Shown here in pieces: positions 22,155-34,895 of a DNA stretch of 64,000 nucleotides; positions within the stretch are counted from its first letter, which is position 1, and every line of letters begins with the position of its first letter. The translations under genes and the position numbers were made by a program. The notes below the pieces were generated by a model. The model searched no databases, was not told the DNA's origin, and was given only the letters and a program-made list of their open reading frames with translations. Origin of the DNA: Luzula sylvatica (lineage: Eukaryota; Streptophyta; Magnoliopsida; Poales; Juncaceae); the NCBI GenBank assembly GCA_946800325.1, contig OX326961.1:7356655-7420654 (forward strand), read 5' to 3'.

Positions 22155-25100
22155 CGTCTGTTTTTTTTTGGGTCATGTTGTAGCTGGTTTTATATTACAA
22201 TAACACATAATTTACATGTTTGTTGCGTAGCGCGGGTATTCTCCTAATATTGAAACATTTGCGGTTGCACTTACCAGGTTCAGGATGCATTCTATGATTG
22301 GCATGTTGCTATTTTGGTTGCTTATAAGTACAATGTTTAGGTTTGCAAATAAATTACCAGGTTCAAGATGCATAAAAAATGAGTATTCTCCTTATATAAT
22401 TATATGGCAAATAAATTACAAATGACATATTAACATGCAGTACAATGTTTAGGTCTGCAATATAAAAGTGATGAGCAAGATATGCATTTTTTTCTGTTTC
22501 GATCATGCTAAACTAAGTTTGATAAATTTTCCCAATATTTTCTTCTTGATTTAGTTTGTTTCTCCATTGCAGAAATGTTTGCTGTCGCCAAGGAAATCCC
22601 AGGCATTCTGGCACTTTATTTTTTCATTCTTAGTTTTTTGTTATAATTTGAACTTTTTGGTTATATCTTATTCAATTATATTACATTTTGTAGGATATAT
22701 CATACACATTTTTAGTCGAGTGGTATTTTTTTTTTATCTGTATAATGCACATTTTCAAAGGTATGATATGTTATTTTTAAATGTGAACACTTTTTGAAAC
22801 ATGTGATGTACCTTTCGAATACACATATTTGAATAACAAATATCTCTTTTGAAATACTTATAAAATATACTTTTTTAACTGCAATAAATATTATTTATTT
22901 ATGTATTTATAGATGGGTGATTTACCTGGTAGAATAACAAATATGATTTTTTTACATGATCACTATATCTTTTGCAATAGAAGTTTACTTTTTTTTGAAA
23001 CAGTACATACTTTCATAATAAAAATTATACCTTTAACAGCAAATTTATACTTTTACTATCAATCATCGCCAATTACCCAAATTCACGTAATGGTGTCATC
23101 TCGACATTTAATTTAAGATTATATTCCTGCGAAAACATATTAACAATGTCAAACAACCAACCTCGCGCTTTCGTCGATGTTGGTCTCTACGTCACTTTTT
23201 TCGAACTTGCCAAGGGGACCTGAATTAAAAAACATCGTTGATAATTTTCTTCTTTCGTTTGTTTCGAAATCCAATAAATAAAAATGTAACGGTTTACCTT
23301 CTTGCCATCACGCCAGAAAGTACAGAGACCATCAAACGTGTGAACACAGGATCACCAATGGCAAAGAGAAATCACGAAGACGAAGACACTTAAGGTATTT
23401 TATTATGTTTATGTGCTTCATTCTCGAGATTGTAGAATCATTTATTATAATCTACATTGGATAATTCAGATCTATAATTAGAATTAGAATTAGAATTAGA
23501 ATCTACATAATGGCTGGATGCAACATCAATTTTTTTCTTTTTCTTTATTAGATTACTTAAATCTAATAATCTACATTGGATAATTCAGATCTCAAATTTA
23601 CATAATTTCAAATATGACCACCAAAAAATTCACAACACATCGATTCCCTCCAGTTTTTCAAGATCCATTAATCCGATTACTTAAATCGAAGTCGTGATAA
23701 ATGAATGATATTTATAGAAATAATATAATTTCTGTCAATTTCTTTCATTAAAAATGAAATGTATAAAATTTTAATTTCATACTTGCTTTTGTTCTTTTAT
23801 AAACTAGTCATCCTTGCGAACGATTGGAAACAATGATACTTTGTGTTATTTCAATTTATTGCATCAATACTTTATTGTTATGTTACCTGAGGGACTAATT
23901 ATTAGTTTTGGCATTTTAATTTGATATGTGGTTTGGATATAGAAATGTTAAAAATTGTGTTTGTTTGGAGATCGAATATTAATTTTGCCATTTAATTTTG
24001 TTTTATTTCATAGAATATTAAATACTATTTAAAAATTGTATCAAATTATATTATATCAAAAGCGTCAATGCACAACAAATTACACACTTTCCAAACTATC
24101 TTTATACCATTATTTACGAGATAAAATGTACAACACTTCTCAATCATTTTTACAGAGGAAGAAGCGTAGTTTTCTTTAATAGCCAGATATGCAGTGGAGC
24201 GAGCTTGCCTCAAAAGTCAAAATGTATATCATTTACAATCTCGAGACACTATTAATGAAACAATATATCGAGACATTATTAATGAAATAATACGCTATTA
24301 ATCTCCTCATCATCGGCAACCATTGCAAGAGTCATGCTGATCGATTCATTTTATATAATATAATCACTGGTTCACCGCAGCGACAAAACCTTAGAGAAAA
24401 TATATGATGGCATGGAGTATTTGGAAAAAAACCCTTCCTTAGCCACTGCCTGCATATCTGAGAAATAAAAAAAAACATATATACATAATATCAGTGTCAA
24501 TATAGCTTTAATGTAATCGTAATCATGATCATAATTAATTTCGTAACTCAATGTTAATAAAAGCTTCAGTAAAATTTTGCATAATTAACTCTTACATGCC
24601 CTACCCAATCCAGCAATATAAACACATAATTGACCCAAATACAATTATAATTGACCTCATGTCACTTTAATTAGTCACCAATTAACAGTAATTAATCGAA
24701 AAGCACCGGAGCGCTAGTACATCACAACGCCGCGTCGAGAATCCTTCTACTCGCTCGAACAACTGTCTTCTACTCGAAACATGCATCGCAGGCACATCGT
24801 CAAATGGTGCACTGGATCAACTTCTGAATACATTGGGAAATCATACTAGAGAAGAAGAAGTTACGTCTGAATAGAGAAAGAAGCATTTAGTGGTTTCGAA
24901 TATACTTCCGGGGGTAAAAAAGTCATTTTACAAACTTCTAGTTAAGTTTAACTCTTCTGTTAATTTGTTATTAGTTTGAAATAAATATAGATTTAGAGGG
25001 ATAAATATGATATTAACACATTTGAAGGGACAAATATGATATTTCATGTTTTTGGAGGGACATACCGGAAATTATCCCTTTTTATTTCGTATCATGTTAT

Positions 25101-25580
25101 CAGCACATTGTGAAAGAAATATCATTTCAATATTCTTTTGTTGCTGGTTTTTCATTTTTTTTGTAATTATTGGACTTTGCTTTTCATTAATTATTGGATT
25201 TTTTGTTTCATATTTCTCTTTTGATATTATGAATAATATTTTTCTTTTGATATTATGAATATAAATAGAAGTTTTGGTCCCGATACAAAAGAAGAAGATG
25301 CACACGCACACCTAATTTGAAGGACTACTTTTCCCGACTTCTAATACTTTCATCCACTATTATGATAAAAACCAGGAAATTACAATACAAAATTGTTCTC
25401 TGAGTTTGCTAATTGCGTGACGAGTTCTATCATACAGCCCATTTGCCGTACTATACACCCATTTGTGATCTAACGGTTGAGATGAAAATTTTGTTGTTAA
25501 TCTAAAGATCAAGATTAAATTAATTTTCTTATCATAAATCCTAAAAAAGATAAAGAAATAATTTTGTAACCGCAAATTAC
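22155..25580. other. Long AT-rich stretch without a recognised gene
   Basis: Only short open frames are present. Loose phrases of the type AGGGATAAATATGATATT recur near 24990-25075. A TTCTATCATACA motif at about 25424 resembles the terminus of the MULE miniature at 35512-35772, so a relative of that family may lie here. No RNA gene or conserved domain is seen. Confidence 0.45.
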
Positions 25581-25683
25581 TCTCTCTTACCCCTTCCCTC
25601 CCCCTCTCGTTCGCTCTCTCTCTAAGCGATCGCCAGTATCAACAATATCACAACTCTCTCTCTAGTACGATTCCGAAACCCTC

Positions 25684-25687
<4 letters not shown>

Positions 25688-25736
<49 letters not shown>
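25688..25736. repeat. (CT)n microsatellite in a leader-like region
   Basis: About 24 CT units lie upstream of the gene candidate at 25.9-28.6 kb. Confidence 0.95.
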
Positions 25737-25740
<4 letters not shown>

Positions 25741-25904
25741 TCGCCAGTACAGATCAAGTACCGAGATTTGCCAGTACAGAATTTGGGATTTGGGTTTCAT
25801 AAGGTTTGTACTATTTGTTTGATTTGTAAAAACCCTTTTTTTGTACGAGAGGAAGTGACGGTAAAAACACTCTTTCTTCTCCTCTTAGCAGTTTTGATTG
25901 TCGA

Positions 25905-28596
25905 TTATGATTGCGAATAATCAATCCGTTGATCCGTTTGCCGTCGGATCTATTGGATGAAGAATCTGTCTGCGATGACAACTCTGTCGGTACCAGGTGG
26001 GCTGTGCTTATTGCTAGCCACTATTGTAAAAAAACGGTGGAAAACGATAAAAAACTGTGAAAAACGGTGTTACGGTGGAAAAACATTCGGTTTTTTACAA
26101 GACGGTTTGAAAAAACGGTCAAACATTTTTTTACCGTGTTTGACCATTTTTTTTTTTGGGAAAAAACGTTTTACGGTTCGAAAAACGTCCGTTTTTCACA
26201 ACAAAAAATTGGGCTTTTGATTATTTATCGTTTTTCAACCCATTTTTTTTTCCAGCCCAATAAAATTACAATTTTTTTTACTTACGGTCCCGAATGATGT
26301 TAATGATTTTATTATTTAGTTTATGTTTGGATGTGAGTTTATATTTTGATGTTACGTTTTGTTGGACATTCGTTTACTGTGAGTTTATATATATTTTTTT
26401 CATCTATCAATTTTAATTAAATTATTACCGATTTCGGTGACCGTTTTTTCACCGTTTTACGGTCCCCAACCGTTTTCCGTATTTTACAATATTGTTGCTG
26501 GCTCGTTTGGATATGGAAATTACTGATTTTATTGTTTTTCTTATTAGCTCACGGAAGTATCTTTCAATTTTGATTAAATTTATATATTTTGAATCATATT
26601 TGATTTATACATTTTTTTTCTTTTGTATGAATTTTGTCCTTAATAGGCATGATAGTTGGCGTGTCACTATTGTAATTTGTTCATTTTGTCCTAAAAAAAA
26701 AAGAAGCGAAAATTTCCATAAGCCATGATGGCAGCGTTGTCTATTCCGGTGTCCCCAAGGTGTTATCATCCACTCAGAGACTTTACTCTTTACAGTTTAA
26801 TGAACTATTTCAGTAAACTGATATACCTTTTTGTGTTATTTTACAAGATTACGTGGGAGAGGAGTCTGAAGAAAGGTACTTCTCCCAGCCTTGAAAACGG
26901 TTCCATCATGTTCGACTCGGTAAGTTTAAAATAATGTCACCATTAGGCATTAGGTCAACTAAAATAAGAGTAAACTAAGATCAGAGCCGGCCCCGGGGCA
27001 AGCCCAGGGGCTAGGGCAACCGAGAAAACGAGGGCAACCATTGAGAGGTATCAGTGTATAGGCTTCGTCAGGTAAAAAAATGAAAAACTTTCAACAGTGC
27101 TGAGGAAAACAAATGAACAGGGAAAAACTAATGGGGAAGAAGAAAGAATTAATTTACTTATGATTTTCTGTGAGCGAGAGATGTATATATTTTGTGTTTA
27201 TGCCTAATACCATTACTTATTTTTATATTCATAGATAACACATAGTATGTACTTCAAAACAATTATATTAGATCAGATGATACAGTGACCAAATATTAAA
27301 TTATTATATTTGTTCATATAATATTGCACGTCACCGATTGTACTTTTGTATACTCCTGTACTATCAACTATGTCTTTGTTGAATTTATATTTCTAGTTAA
27401 TTTTGTAAGAAGTTGTATAACACTATGATTATATAGTCCAAGAAAACAAGACACATTCCAAAAGCAACTAGTGGCAATTTTCAGCTGTACCCCCGAAATA
27501 TCATGCAAAACCCAGATAACTCGTAATGACTTTGATGTTAATTTTCTAATTTTTTTTCTAGTGCTTAGATACACACGATAAATTGAACCATTTTTTTTTT
27601 ATCAATATGGTGGTTCGGCTTGATTAAGTACTGATACAAACTAATCGAAATAAAATTGGGTTAAGATATGCTTAATCATGATGTATCGAAATTAAATCAC
27701 ACAAAATTGAAATTTAGAACCGAGTCAGTAAATTACAAACCCAAATTCTTGCATTAAATACTATAATACTGTAAAAACCAAGTAATGTAGAAATTTTTCT
27801 TAATCTTCTTATTTATATAAAAAAAAGTTCTTTTGCAATAATATAAAACATTAGCATTTTTTGTAATTTGTTGTCAATGTTAGTTGTCTCTGGTATGTGC
27901 TTATGTGTGTGATTTTTACATAATTGAATTTGTATGAATTTTTTTTTCTGTAAATGACAAAATAATTAAATAAACATCTCAAGTCACTTAATCTTCTCTT
28001 TTTTTTGTGATAGATGAAAGTATTGTATAAGATATATGTTTATTTTATGTATTTTTTTCTCATTTTTTTAATTGTTAGGGCAACATATCGAATTAATACA
28101 TTGGACTATTCACATTGTGGCTTGGGCAACCGAATCGTCGGGGCCGGTCCTGACTAAGAACATGAATATTTATAAGTTTGATACTGTTGAATGGAATATT
28201 TTTGTTTTATAAGTTGGGATACTCTTTATGTTCTATTTTTGTGTATAATATTTTTTATCTTGAAATATTGTATATATATATATTTTTTTTTGAATTATTT
28301 GTCTAGAAGAGTATCGTGCTCAGAGAAACGACACGAATATCAACTTAATTAATTTATTCATAATTAATTAATATCCAATTTTAATTTTTCTAACATTTAT
28401 TTATTTATCTTTTTGGCATTTGAGGCAGTGGCACGATGATGATGAATATGATGGGCAAGTGAGAGAAATAACACTCAGATCAGTTTGTAAGAGTCCCATG
28501 TGTCCTCCCGTTACCGCCATGACCGAATATAAACATTACGTTCTTTCCTTTGATCAAACCTTCTTGGTTCGTGGGGATATATTTGTAATTTTGTAG
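25905..28596 (+). CDS. Unrecognised multi-exon gene candidate with transposons in its introns
   Basis: Evidence is from splice-compatible frames, not homology. A frame at about 25925-25994 reads ...[20 protein letters not shown] before GTGGGC. An open stretch near 26717-26813 reads [20 protein letters not shown]. The strongest pair is a frame ending ...[15 protein letters not shown] at 26919 before the near-consensus donor GTAAGT, and an open frame of 55 codons plus stop from 28429, after acceptor GGCAG. The second continues in phase 0 as [17 protein letters not shown] and stops at TAG 28594-28596. The joining intron (26920-28428) contains a complete hAT element. A second hAT-like miniature sits at 26019-26494. 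The region has a CT-rich leader-like start. The exon order upstream of 26848 is unresolved, and the protein family is unknown. It may be a decayed gene. Confidence 0.35.
26019..26494. mobile_element. hAT-like MITE (476 bp)
   Basis: Ends are CACTATTGTAAAAAAACGG and, reverse-complemented, CAATATTGTAAAATACGG. The flanking 8-mers TTGCTAGC (26011-26018) and TTGCTGGC (26495-26502) match at 7 of 8, the TSD size of hAT elements. The inside is full of AAAACGGT/ACCGTTTT motifs in inverted orientation. No coding sequence. Confidence 0.7.
26982..28152 (+). mobile_element. Non-autonomous hAT element, copy A (1171 bp)
   Basis: TIRs are CAGAGCCGGCCCCG and, reverse-complemented from the right, CAGGACCGGCCCCG (12 of 14 match). 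Flanks ACTAAGAT (26974-26981) and ACTAAGAA (28153-28160) form an 8-bp duplication with one mismatch. Subterminal GGGCTAGGGCAACC and GGGCAACCGAAT motifs are shared with copy B at 30624-31773, which is in the opposite orientation. No hAT transposase frame is present. It lies in a putative intron. Confidence 0.85.
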
Positions 28597-29756
28597 TTTA
28601 TGTAGGGTTATATATACTATTTTTTGTTCTTTTTGTACGGGTGGATTCAGGTATTTGAATTGGTGTTTATGTACTATGGTAGTATTTGAATGGGTGTTTA
28701 TGCTCTAATTTTTGTTCTGTTATATATGTGTTAATTGGTCAATAAAATTAAACACCCCGCACTTATCAACCCGCAAACATCCCGCAGCTGACGTGGCACC
28801 CACGCTCCTGCCACGTCAGCTTGTTAAACGGATGGAGAAAAAACTCGTTTTACTTGACCCGTTAACAAAAAAACACTCGTTTAACAAAAGAGAAGCCCTT
28901 CTCTTTCTCTCTGAGATTTCTCCAGCCGAGCTTCTCTTTCCTCTCTAGTCGCCGAGGGTTACTACGTCTTTTCGTGAACGCTTAATCATCGAGATTTCTT
29001 CAAGACCTCGCTGAATCACCTCGCTGTTTCGTGAAGATCTTGAATCGCCTCGCTTTCGTGAACATCTCGCTGAATCGATGAACCGCCTCTCTTTCGTGAA
29101 CATCTATTTGCTACAGATGACTTATACTCGAAGCAGGTCTCTAATTACTTCCTAAATTCTCTAATTCATGCCTCTATTTCACTGATTCTCGAACATTCTT
29201 GTTTTCAATTTTGATTTAGAGGGTGAGAAGATGAAAAGGGGGAGATGACGATTTGTGGAAGAGAAGAAAAATATGATCGAGCGGATTAAAGACCGTGTTG
29301 AGGTTGCCAGATCGACGCCATGGCCATTCAAGCTCATCTAAATAATTTGGGGATTTTTGTTCGGTTAGGTTTCTTTACCTTTGTTTGAGTATCCATAATT
29401 TGATTTGTATAAAAATATTCACTGGAATTTCATCAATCTTAGCATGCTTCATTGGTCAAATTTTTTGAGTTATGTTGATCTTTGCATTTTTCTTAAAGTT
29501 AGATTTGAGAATTTGTTCAAAACATGAAAAGTTTTGCTCTTCAATTTGAAAAATAAATTATAGTTGGGTTAGGGTAAATGCCAGTTTGATTAAGTTAATT
29601 GGAGATCCATTATAATTTAATTGGGGTTTATTGGGGAATTATAGATTACAGTCGCTATAAATCATATATCTTATAGGCTAAATTAGGGGTAAGTTCGATT
29701 AATTGTGAATAAATAGATATATTAAATAATGCAAACCCGAAAATAAAATTTGCAGA

Positions 29757-29946
29757 TTTCAACATGTACCGATTTGGTGCCGTATGGTACATGAGGGTGT
29801 TCGTCCAGTTACGGGGCCTCGGTTTGATTGGCTTTGGAGCTATGCGGCATGGAAATTGGAATCGATCGTGGCTGGCCTCGAGGGAATTTCTTGAGTACCG
29901 ATTATTTGTTTTTTTTTTCTGCGGAGTTGTACAAGGAATGATCTAG
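29757..29946 (+). pseudogene. Exon-like open stretch inside the MULE
   Basis: After an acceptor-like TTTGCAG near 29756, GC-richer sequence is open in two frames. One begins at ATG 29764 (MYRFGAVWYMRVFVQLRG...). The other reads ...RPVTGPRFDWLWSYAAWK. Composition differs from the AT-rich surroundings, as expected for captured coding sequence. No family could be assigned. Confidence 0.25.
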
Positions 29947-30623
29947 TTGTATTTGTTATTTTTTTAAATCGAAAATAACAGCGTAAAAAATCAATTGAGA
30001 AATATATTATAATTGTATAAATATGTATTGTAATTGTGCTGAAATTATGTTTATAAATATTCTTAGCAAAAGTGTAAATTTGTTCGTTACGTAGACAAAA
30101 AGTTATAGGTTTTCTGGACTTTTTAATACATTGGCAAGGAATTTTTTTGTCATTTGCACCAAAGAACAAACAAATTATTCTACAAAAAATATGACAAACT
30201 AACAAAATCATCGAATCTTCTAACAATAATCAAGCAATAACTTTTGGAACAAAATCATTAATAGTAAAACCTAATTTAATGTTCTAAAATAAAATAAACT
30301 CAAAATTTTCGTCAGGATGCCTTGACGGATGAGACGAGCTTCGCAACTTTTTTTTGTTCACGGACGTCATCTGACAAAATCTTTTACTTTCGTCTTAGTC
30401 TGCCTCATGAGTACATGCGAAAGTTACATGCCGCAAGATTTCATCGTTATATTTTTCTGCTATTCATTCTCGCCGCCGCAAATCCACGACTTTTCGCGTA
30501 TTGCCCATAATACCGAAATGTCTCATCATGTGTGTTAAATAGCATACTTTCCTTGAGATTCTCGACTAGAGTATCTATCATGTGCCTCGACTTCATTAGT
30601 TTCTATAGAATTCATCATATTCA

Positions 30624-31773
30624 CAGGGGCGGCCCCGACAATATGGTTGCCCTAGCCCAAAATGTGAATGTTTCAATTTTGTTCGAAAATGTTGCCTCTA
30701 TCATTAAAAAAATTTCAAAATATTTACATCATTTAAATCTCATGATGAAATAACATCTTCAAAAAAGAAATAAAATAAAATAAAAATAATTTGTGCTGGT
30801 TTGACTGAATGACAAACGAAATATAATATATATATTTTTCTCAAAAACCAACTAGCTGAGTGATATAAATTTACTTTTTTAATTAATCAATTATTTGTAG
30901 TATTTTTTTTATGAAAACCCATAGGTATTTGTAGTATTTTTTTTGCCTTGAAAAAAAAAAACCCAAAACTTTACATATATACCTAAAAATATGAAATATC
31001 ATGAACATTCCAATAAAAATGAGAAATGGGAAATAGTATTTGTACCATAATTCTTTCCAATAAAAGAATCTAAACTGTGTATTTCATTTTCACTTAATAC
31101 ATACCCAAATAAAAAATAATAAACCAACAATATTTTATGAATCTTGTAATGCGGATTAAGAAATAAATGATATACATACTATTTTTTGGGTATCCCGCTT
31201 AATTACAGGAATACCCGCTTAATTACCCCGTCTATTTTGTGTGGAGCTAGCCTAAGGGCATTTCTGAAAAAAAAACAAAAAAAATTGTGTGGACCTTTAT
31301 TGGATTCACTTAATGATATGTCATTGTTGTATTCTACAATTTTGTACATATTGATAAACTGAAAATATATATCCAATAATACAATGCCACGTCATCCTTG
31401 AGTATTAGACGGTACAAATATGTAAAGAGACCTTGAATATCAACAAATATATTGAATTATTGTTGGGCCTACTTTCATATGATCTAATGTGAATATATTG
31501 TAATATATTCTCTGTAATAGGAAAAGAGTATTAATAGTTTTATCATTTTAGTCTAAAACACAAAATACACAAATTAATATGCACATACAATCTTACCATT
31601 TTATCTTAGTTCTTTCATCTTCCCCATCTTTAACTTTCTCACGAGAGAAGAGTTCAAACTCTCATATTTTAACTAACTATATATACACTGGAATTTTTCT
31701 CTAAAGTGTTGCCCTTACTCAGGCGGTTGCCCTAGCCCGGGGGCTTGCCGGGCTTACCCCGGGGCCGGCCCTG
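30624..31773 (-). mobile_element. Non-autonomous hAT element, copy B (1150 bp)
   Basis: TIRs are CAGGGGCGGCCCCG and, from the right, CAGGGCCGGCCCCG (13 of 14). A perfect 8-bp duplication CATATTCA flanks it (30616-30623 and 31774-31781). Its left end matches the right end of copy A and vice versa, so it is the same family in reverse orientation. It is nested in the MULE at 28740-32406. No transposase coding sequence is seen. Confidence 0.9.
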
Positions 31774-33172
31774 CATATTCATCTCTGTGAAAATGAAAAA
31801 AAAATAAATCAAATTATTGTAAACATAATATGCACATGTCCCCTACTGTACCGTGTACACATAATATTCACATAAAATGAATTAATATCAAGTTATTATG
31901 AACATAATACACGCATGTACTATGTACAATTTATAGATTTTTTGTTTGTTTTGAAAAACAGAGTATTACGGTATGAGTAGAGCAGTGAGGTAGGGCAGTA
32001 AACAAAGTAGAACGACTGAACGAGTAAAAAATTCAAATACAGAGTATTGCCGTACCTGTGCAGCAGTGAAAGAACAGTAAAAACAGAGTATTGCCGTATC
32101 GTAGAACCAACAAACTGCAACTAGAGGACGACGGTGACGGCTAAGAGACTCTACCACGAAACCTGTCAGGATCGAGAGGGAGAGGCAATTCTTTCCTTTT
32201 TCTCCAGCCCTATTTCCTTCCTTCTCCAGTCTTCTTTCCTCTTTTTCCCAAAGATCCATTAACAAGTTAATGGGTTTGGGTGATGTATAAACGGGTTGAA
32301 GTGATTTTCTCCATCCATCATGTCTGCTGATGTGGCAGCAGCGTGGGTGCCATGTCATCTGCGTGATGCTTGTGGGTTGATATGTGCGGGGTGTGTAAAC
32401 TTATTGGTTAATTGGTCCTTACTTTCTTTAGTTTATACTAGCATGACCCCCGCGCAATTGCGCGGGGTTGTTCGGGTTTATAAGTAATGTAGTTGAAGAA
32501 AATTGTTGTTCATTTTGTGTATGTGAATTTCTTTTTGTAATCATTATTATATGTGTAATTTAGTGTGTTGTGTGCGAGTGAAATTTTGTAGCAAAAATCG
32601 TTTGAATATTTTAAGAGCCGGATTTCTTGAATAATTCAAACGGTTATTGTTAAAAAAATTATCTATATTTTATACATCATAAGCAAAATAAGGAAAAAGA
32701 ACGAATGAGTCGTCATGAAATTTATTAAGAATCTAATAGATCAGAAAACATTGCTGAAAAAAAGAGTGTTCTTAATTTCACAAATCCTTAATTTCGCTAC
32801 ATATTTAGCACAAATATTGTTTGCCCTTTGTGTGGTCGGCCAACAACAAATTTTCACGATGTCATCGCTAACCGTTTCGTTCGAACCTTTAATTTAAATT
32901 ATGTCATGATTATTCGCACATTCGTGATTTGGTATATTTTTAACCCCCTAATTTTTTTTGGATATTGTAAAAAATCCTCTATCTTTTCGTAAACTCCAAA
33001 AAAAAAATTCTTTACCAAACTTTTATTTTAAAATACTCCTTATGGATGATATTAATTTTTTTTTTTCAAAATACCTTCGAAATCTCATATGTAATAATTA
33101 AAACTTATTTTTGTTATTTTTTATTAATTTTAAGAAAATTCATAAACACTTCTTAACATGTAGTGATTTAAA

Positions 33173-34067
33173 ATTTTTTAAATTATTACATATTTTGTTT
33201 ATATAATTTTAATATTTCATTCTTTATTCATAAAAAAACTAACATTAAATAATAATAAATAAACATCTTGCAAATATATTCATAGAAAATATCTATTTAA
33301 ATATCTACTTTTTATTTTAGTTTTCCTTTTATGTATTTTTTAATAGTTTTGTGATATTTTATTTTTAAATATTTGCAAGATGTTCTTTTATTAATATTGT
33401 TCAACTTATTATAATTTTATTTTAGTTTTTCAAGAAAAATAATACATAAGTCGAATATTTGTAATGAATGAAATATTAAAATTATATAACATATAACATA
33501 TAGTAATTTTTTTTTAATTATTATGTACTACAAAAAGTTTAAGAATTTTTTAAAATTAAAAAAAGCATTTTTTTTAAATGAATACATATGTAAATTAATT
33601 TTTTTTTACAATATCTAAAAATTTAAATTATTACATATTTTGTTTATATAATTTTAATATTCCATTCTTTATTCATAAAAAAACTAACATTAAATAATAA
33701 TAAATAAACATCTTGCAAATATATTCATAGAAAATATCTATTTAAATATCTACTTTTTATTTTAGTTTTCCTTTTATGTATTTTTTAATAGTTTTGTGAT
33801 ATTTTATTTTTAAATATTTGCAAGATGTTCTTTTATTAATATTGTTCAACTTATTATAATTTTATTTTAGTTTTTCAAGAAAAATAATACATAAGTCGAA
33901 TATTTGTAATGAATGAAATATTAAAATTATATAACATATAACATATAGTAATTTTTTTTTAATTATTATGTATTACAAAAAGTTTAAGAATTTTTTAAAA
34001 TTAAAAAAACATTTTTTTTAAATGAATACATATGTAAATTAATTTTTTTTTACAATATCTAAAAATT
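33173..34067. repeat. Tandem duplication of about 445 bp inside the Helitron
   Basis: AATTATTACATATTTTGTTT occurs at 33181 and at 33626, an offset of 445 bp. The two copies (about 33173-33617 and 33618-34067) are almost identical, down to the closing TTTACAATATCTAAAAATTT. The sequence is extremely AT-rich and non-coding. Confidence 0.9.
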
Positions 34068-34149
34068 TATGGAGTCTTTTGAAAAATTTTCAAGTAAAGT
34101 GGTGATAGGGAGGCATAATAAGGTGTTGATGTGGACGCATGAGATGAGA

Positions 34150-34895
34150 GGAATTATTAATAATGTAAAAAAGGACCGAAATTTAAATTAAAAATGACCA
34201 AAATGTTAATAAAAAGTACCAAAGTGCGAAGTAAAAATGAAAATGACCAAGATATAAATAAAAAGGACTATAATATAAATTCAAAAATGTAAAAAAGGAT
34301 GAAGATGTAAATATGAAGGACCGAAATGTAATTTTCTAAACTCAAAAGGACAAAAATGTAAATAGAAAGGACCAAAATATAGTTTTTTCAACTAAAAAGG
34401 ACAAAAATGTAAATAAAAAGGACCAAAATGTAAATAATTTTTTTACAAAGAGGCTCTTGGACCAAAGTTTAATTTTTCAAACTTGAAAGGACTAAATGTA
34501 AATAAAAAGGACCAAAATGCAAATAAAAAAGGACCAAAATGTAAAGAAAAAGGACCAAATTTTTTTTTTTTTTCAAAAAAGTACCAAAATGTAAATAAAT
34601 TATTTTTACAAAGAGGCCCCTGGACCAAAATGTAAATTTTAAAACTTCGAAGGATCAAAATGCAAATATAAAGGACCAAAATGTGGGAAAAAGGACCAAA
34701 ATGTAATTTAAAAAAAAAATAGGACCAATTTGAGACCCCTGGACTAAAATGTAAATTTCAAAACTTCGAAGGACCAAAATGCAAATATAAAGGACCAAAA
34801 TGTAAAAAAAAAGGACCAAAATGTAAAATTTTTTTAGGAAAAAGGACCAATTTGTAAATAAAAAAGGACCAAAATGTAAAAAAAATATTTTTTTT
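34150..34895. repeat. GGACCAAAATGTAAAT minisatellite inside the Helitron
   Basis: Dozens of variants of AAAGGACCAAAATGTAAATA, about 20-22 bp, run in one direction. They are interrupted by T or A runs and by three or four GAGGCCCCTGGACC-like segments that suggest a longer secondary period. Open frames within it are by-products. Confidence 0.88.

Larger units (their letters stand above)
28740..32406. mobile_element. Mutator-like element (3667 bp) hosting a hAT insertion
   Basis: The left end CAATAAAATTAAACACCCCG and the right end (reverse complement CAATAAGTTTACACACCCCG) begin TIRs of at least 110 bp, with shared blocks such as GGCACCCACGCT and GATGGAGAAAA. GTTAATTGGT flanks both sides (28730-28739 and 32407-32416), giving a 9-10 bp duplication typical of MULEs. 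No MURA transposase was found. Inner sequence near 28880-29340 resembles a plant leader with a short ATG frame, and 29750-29946 is exon-like, so this is a Pack-MULE candidate. A 1150-bp hAT sits inside. Confidence 0.8.

Noticed and set aside
34443..34679. 78-codon minus-strand frame rich in FGPF
   Set aside because: It is a translation of the GGACCAAAATGTAAAT minisatellite in the Helitron.
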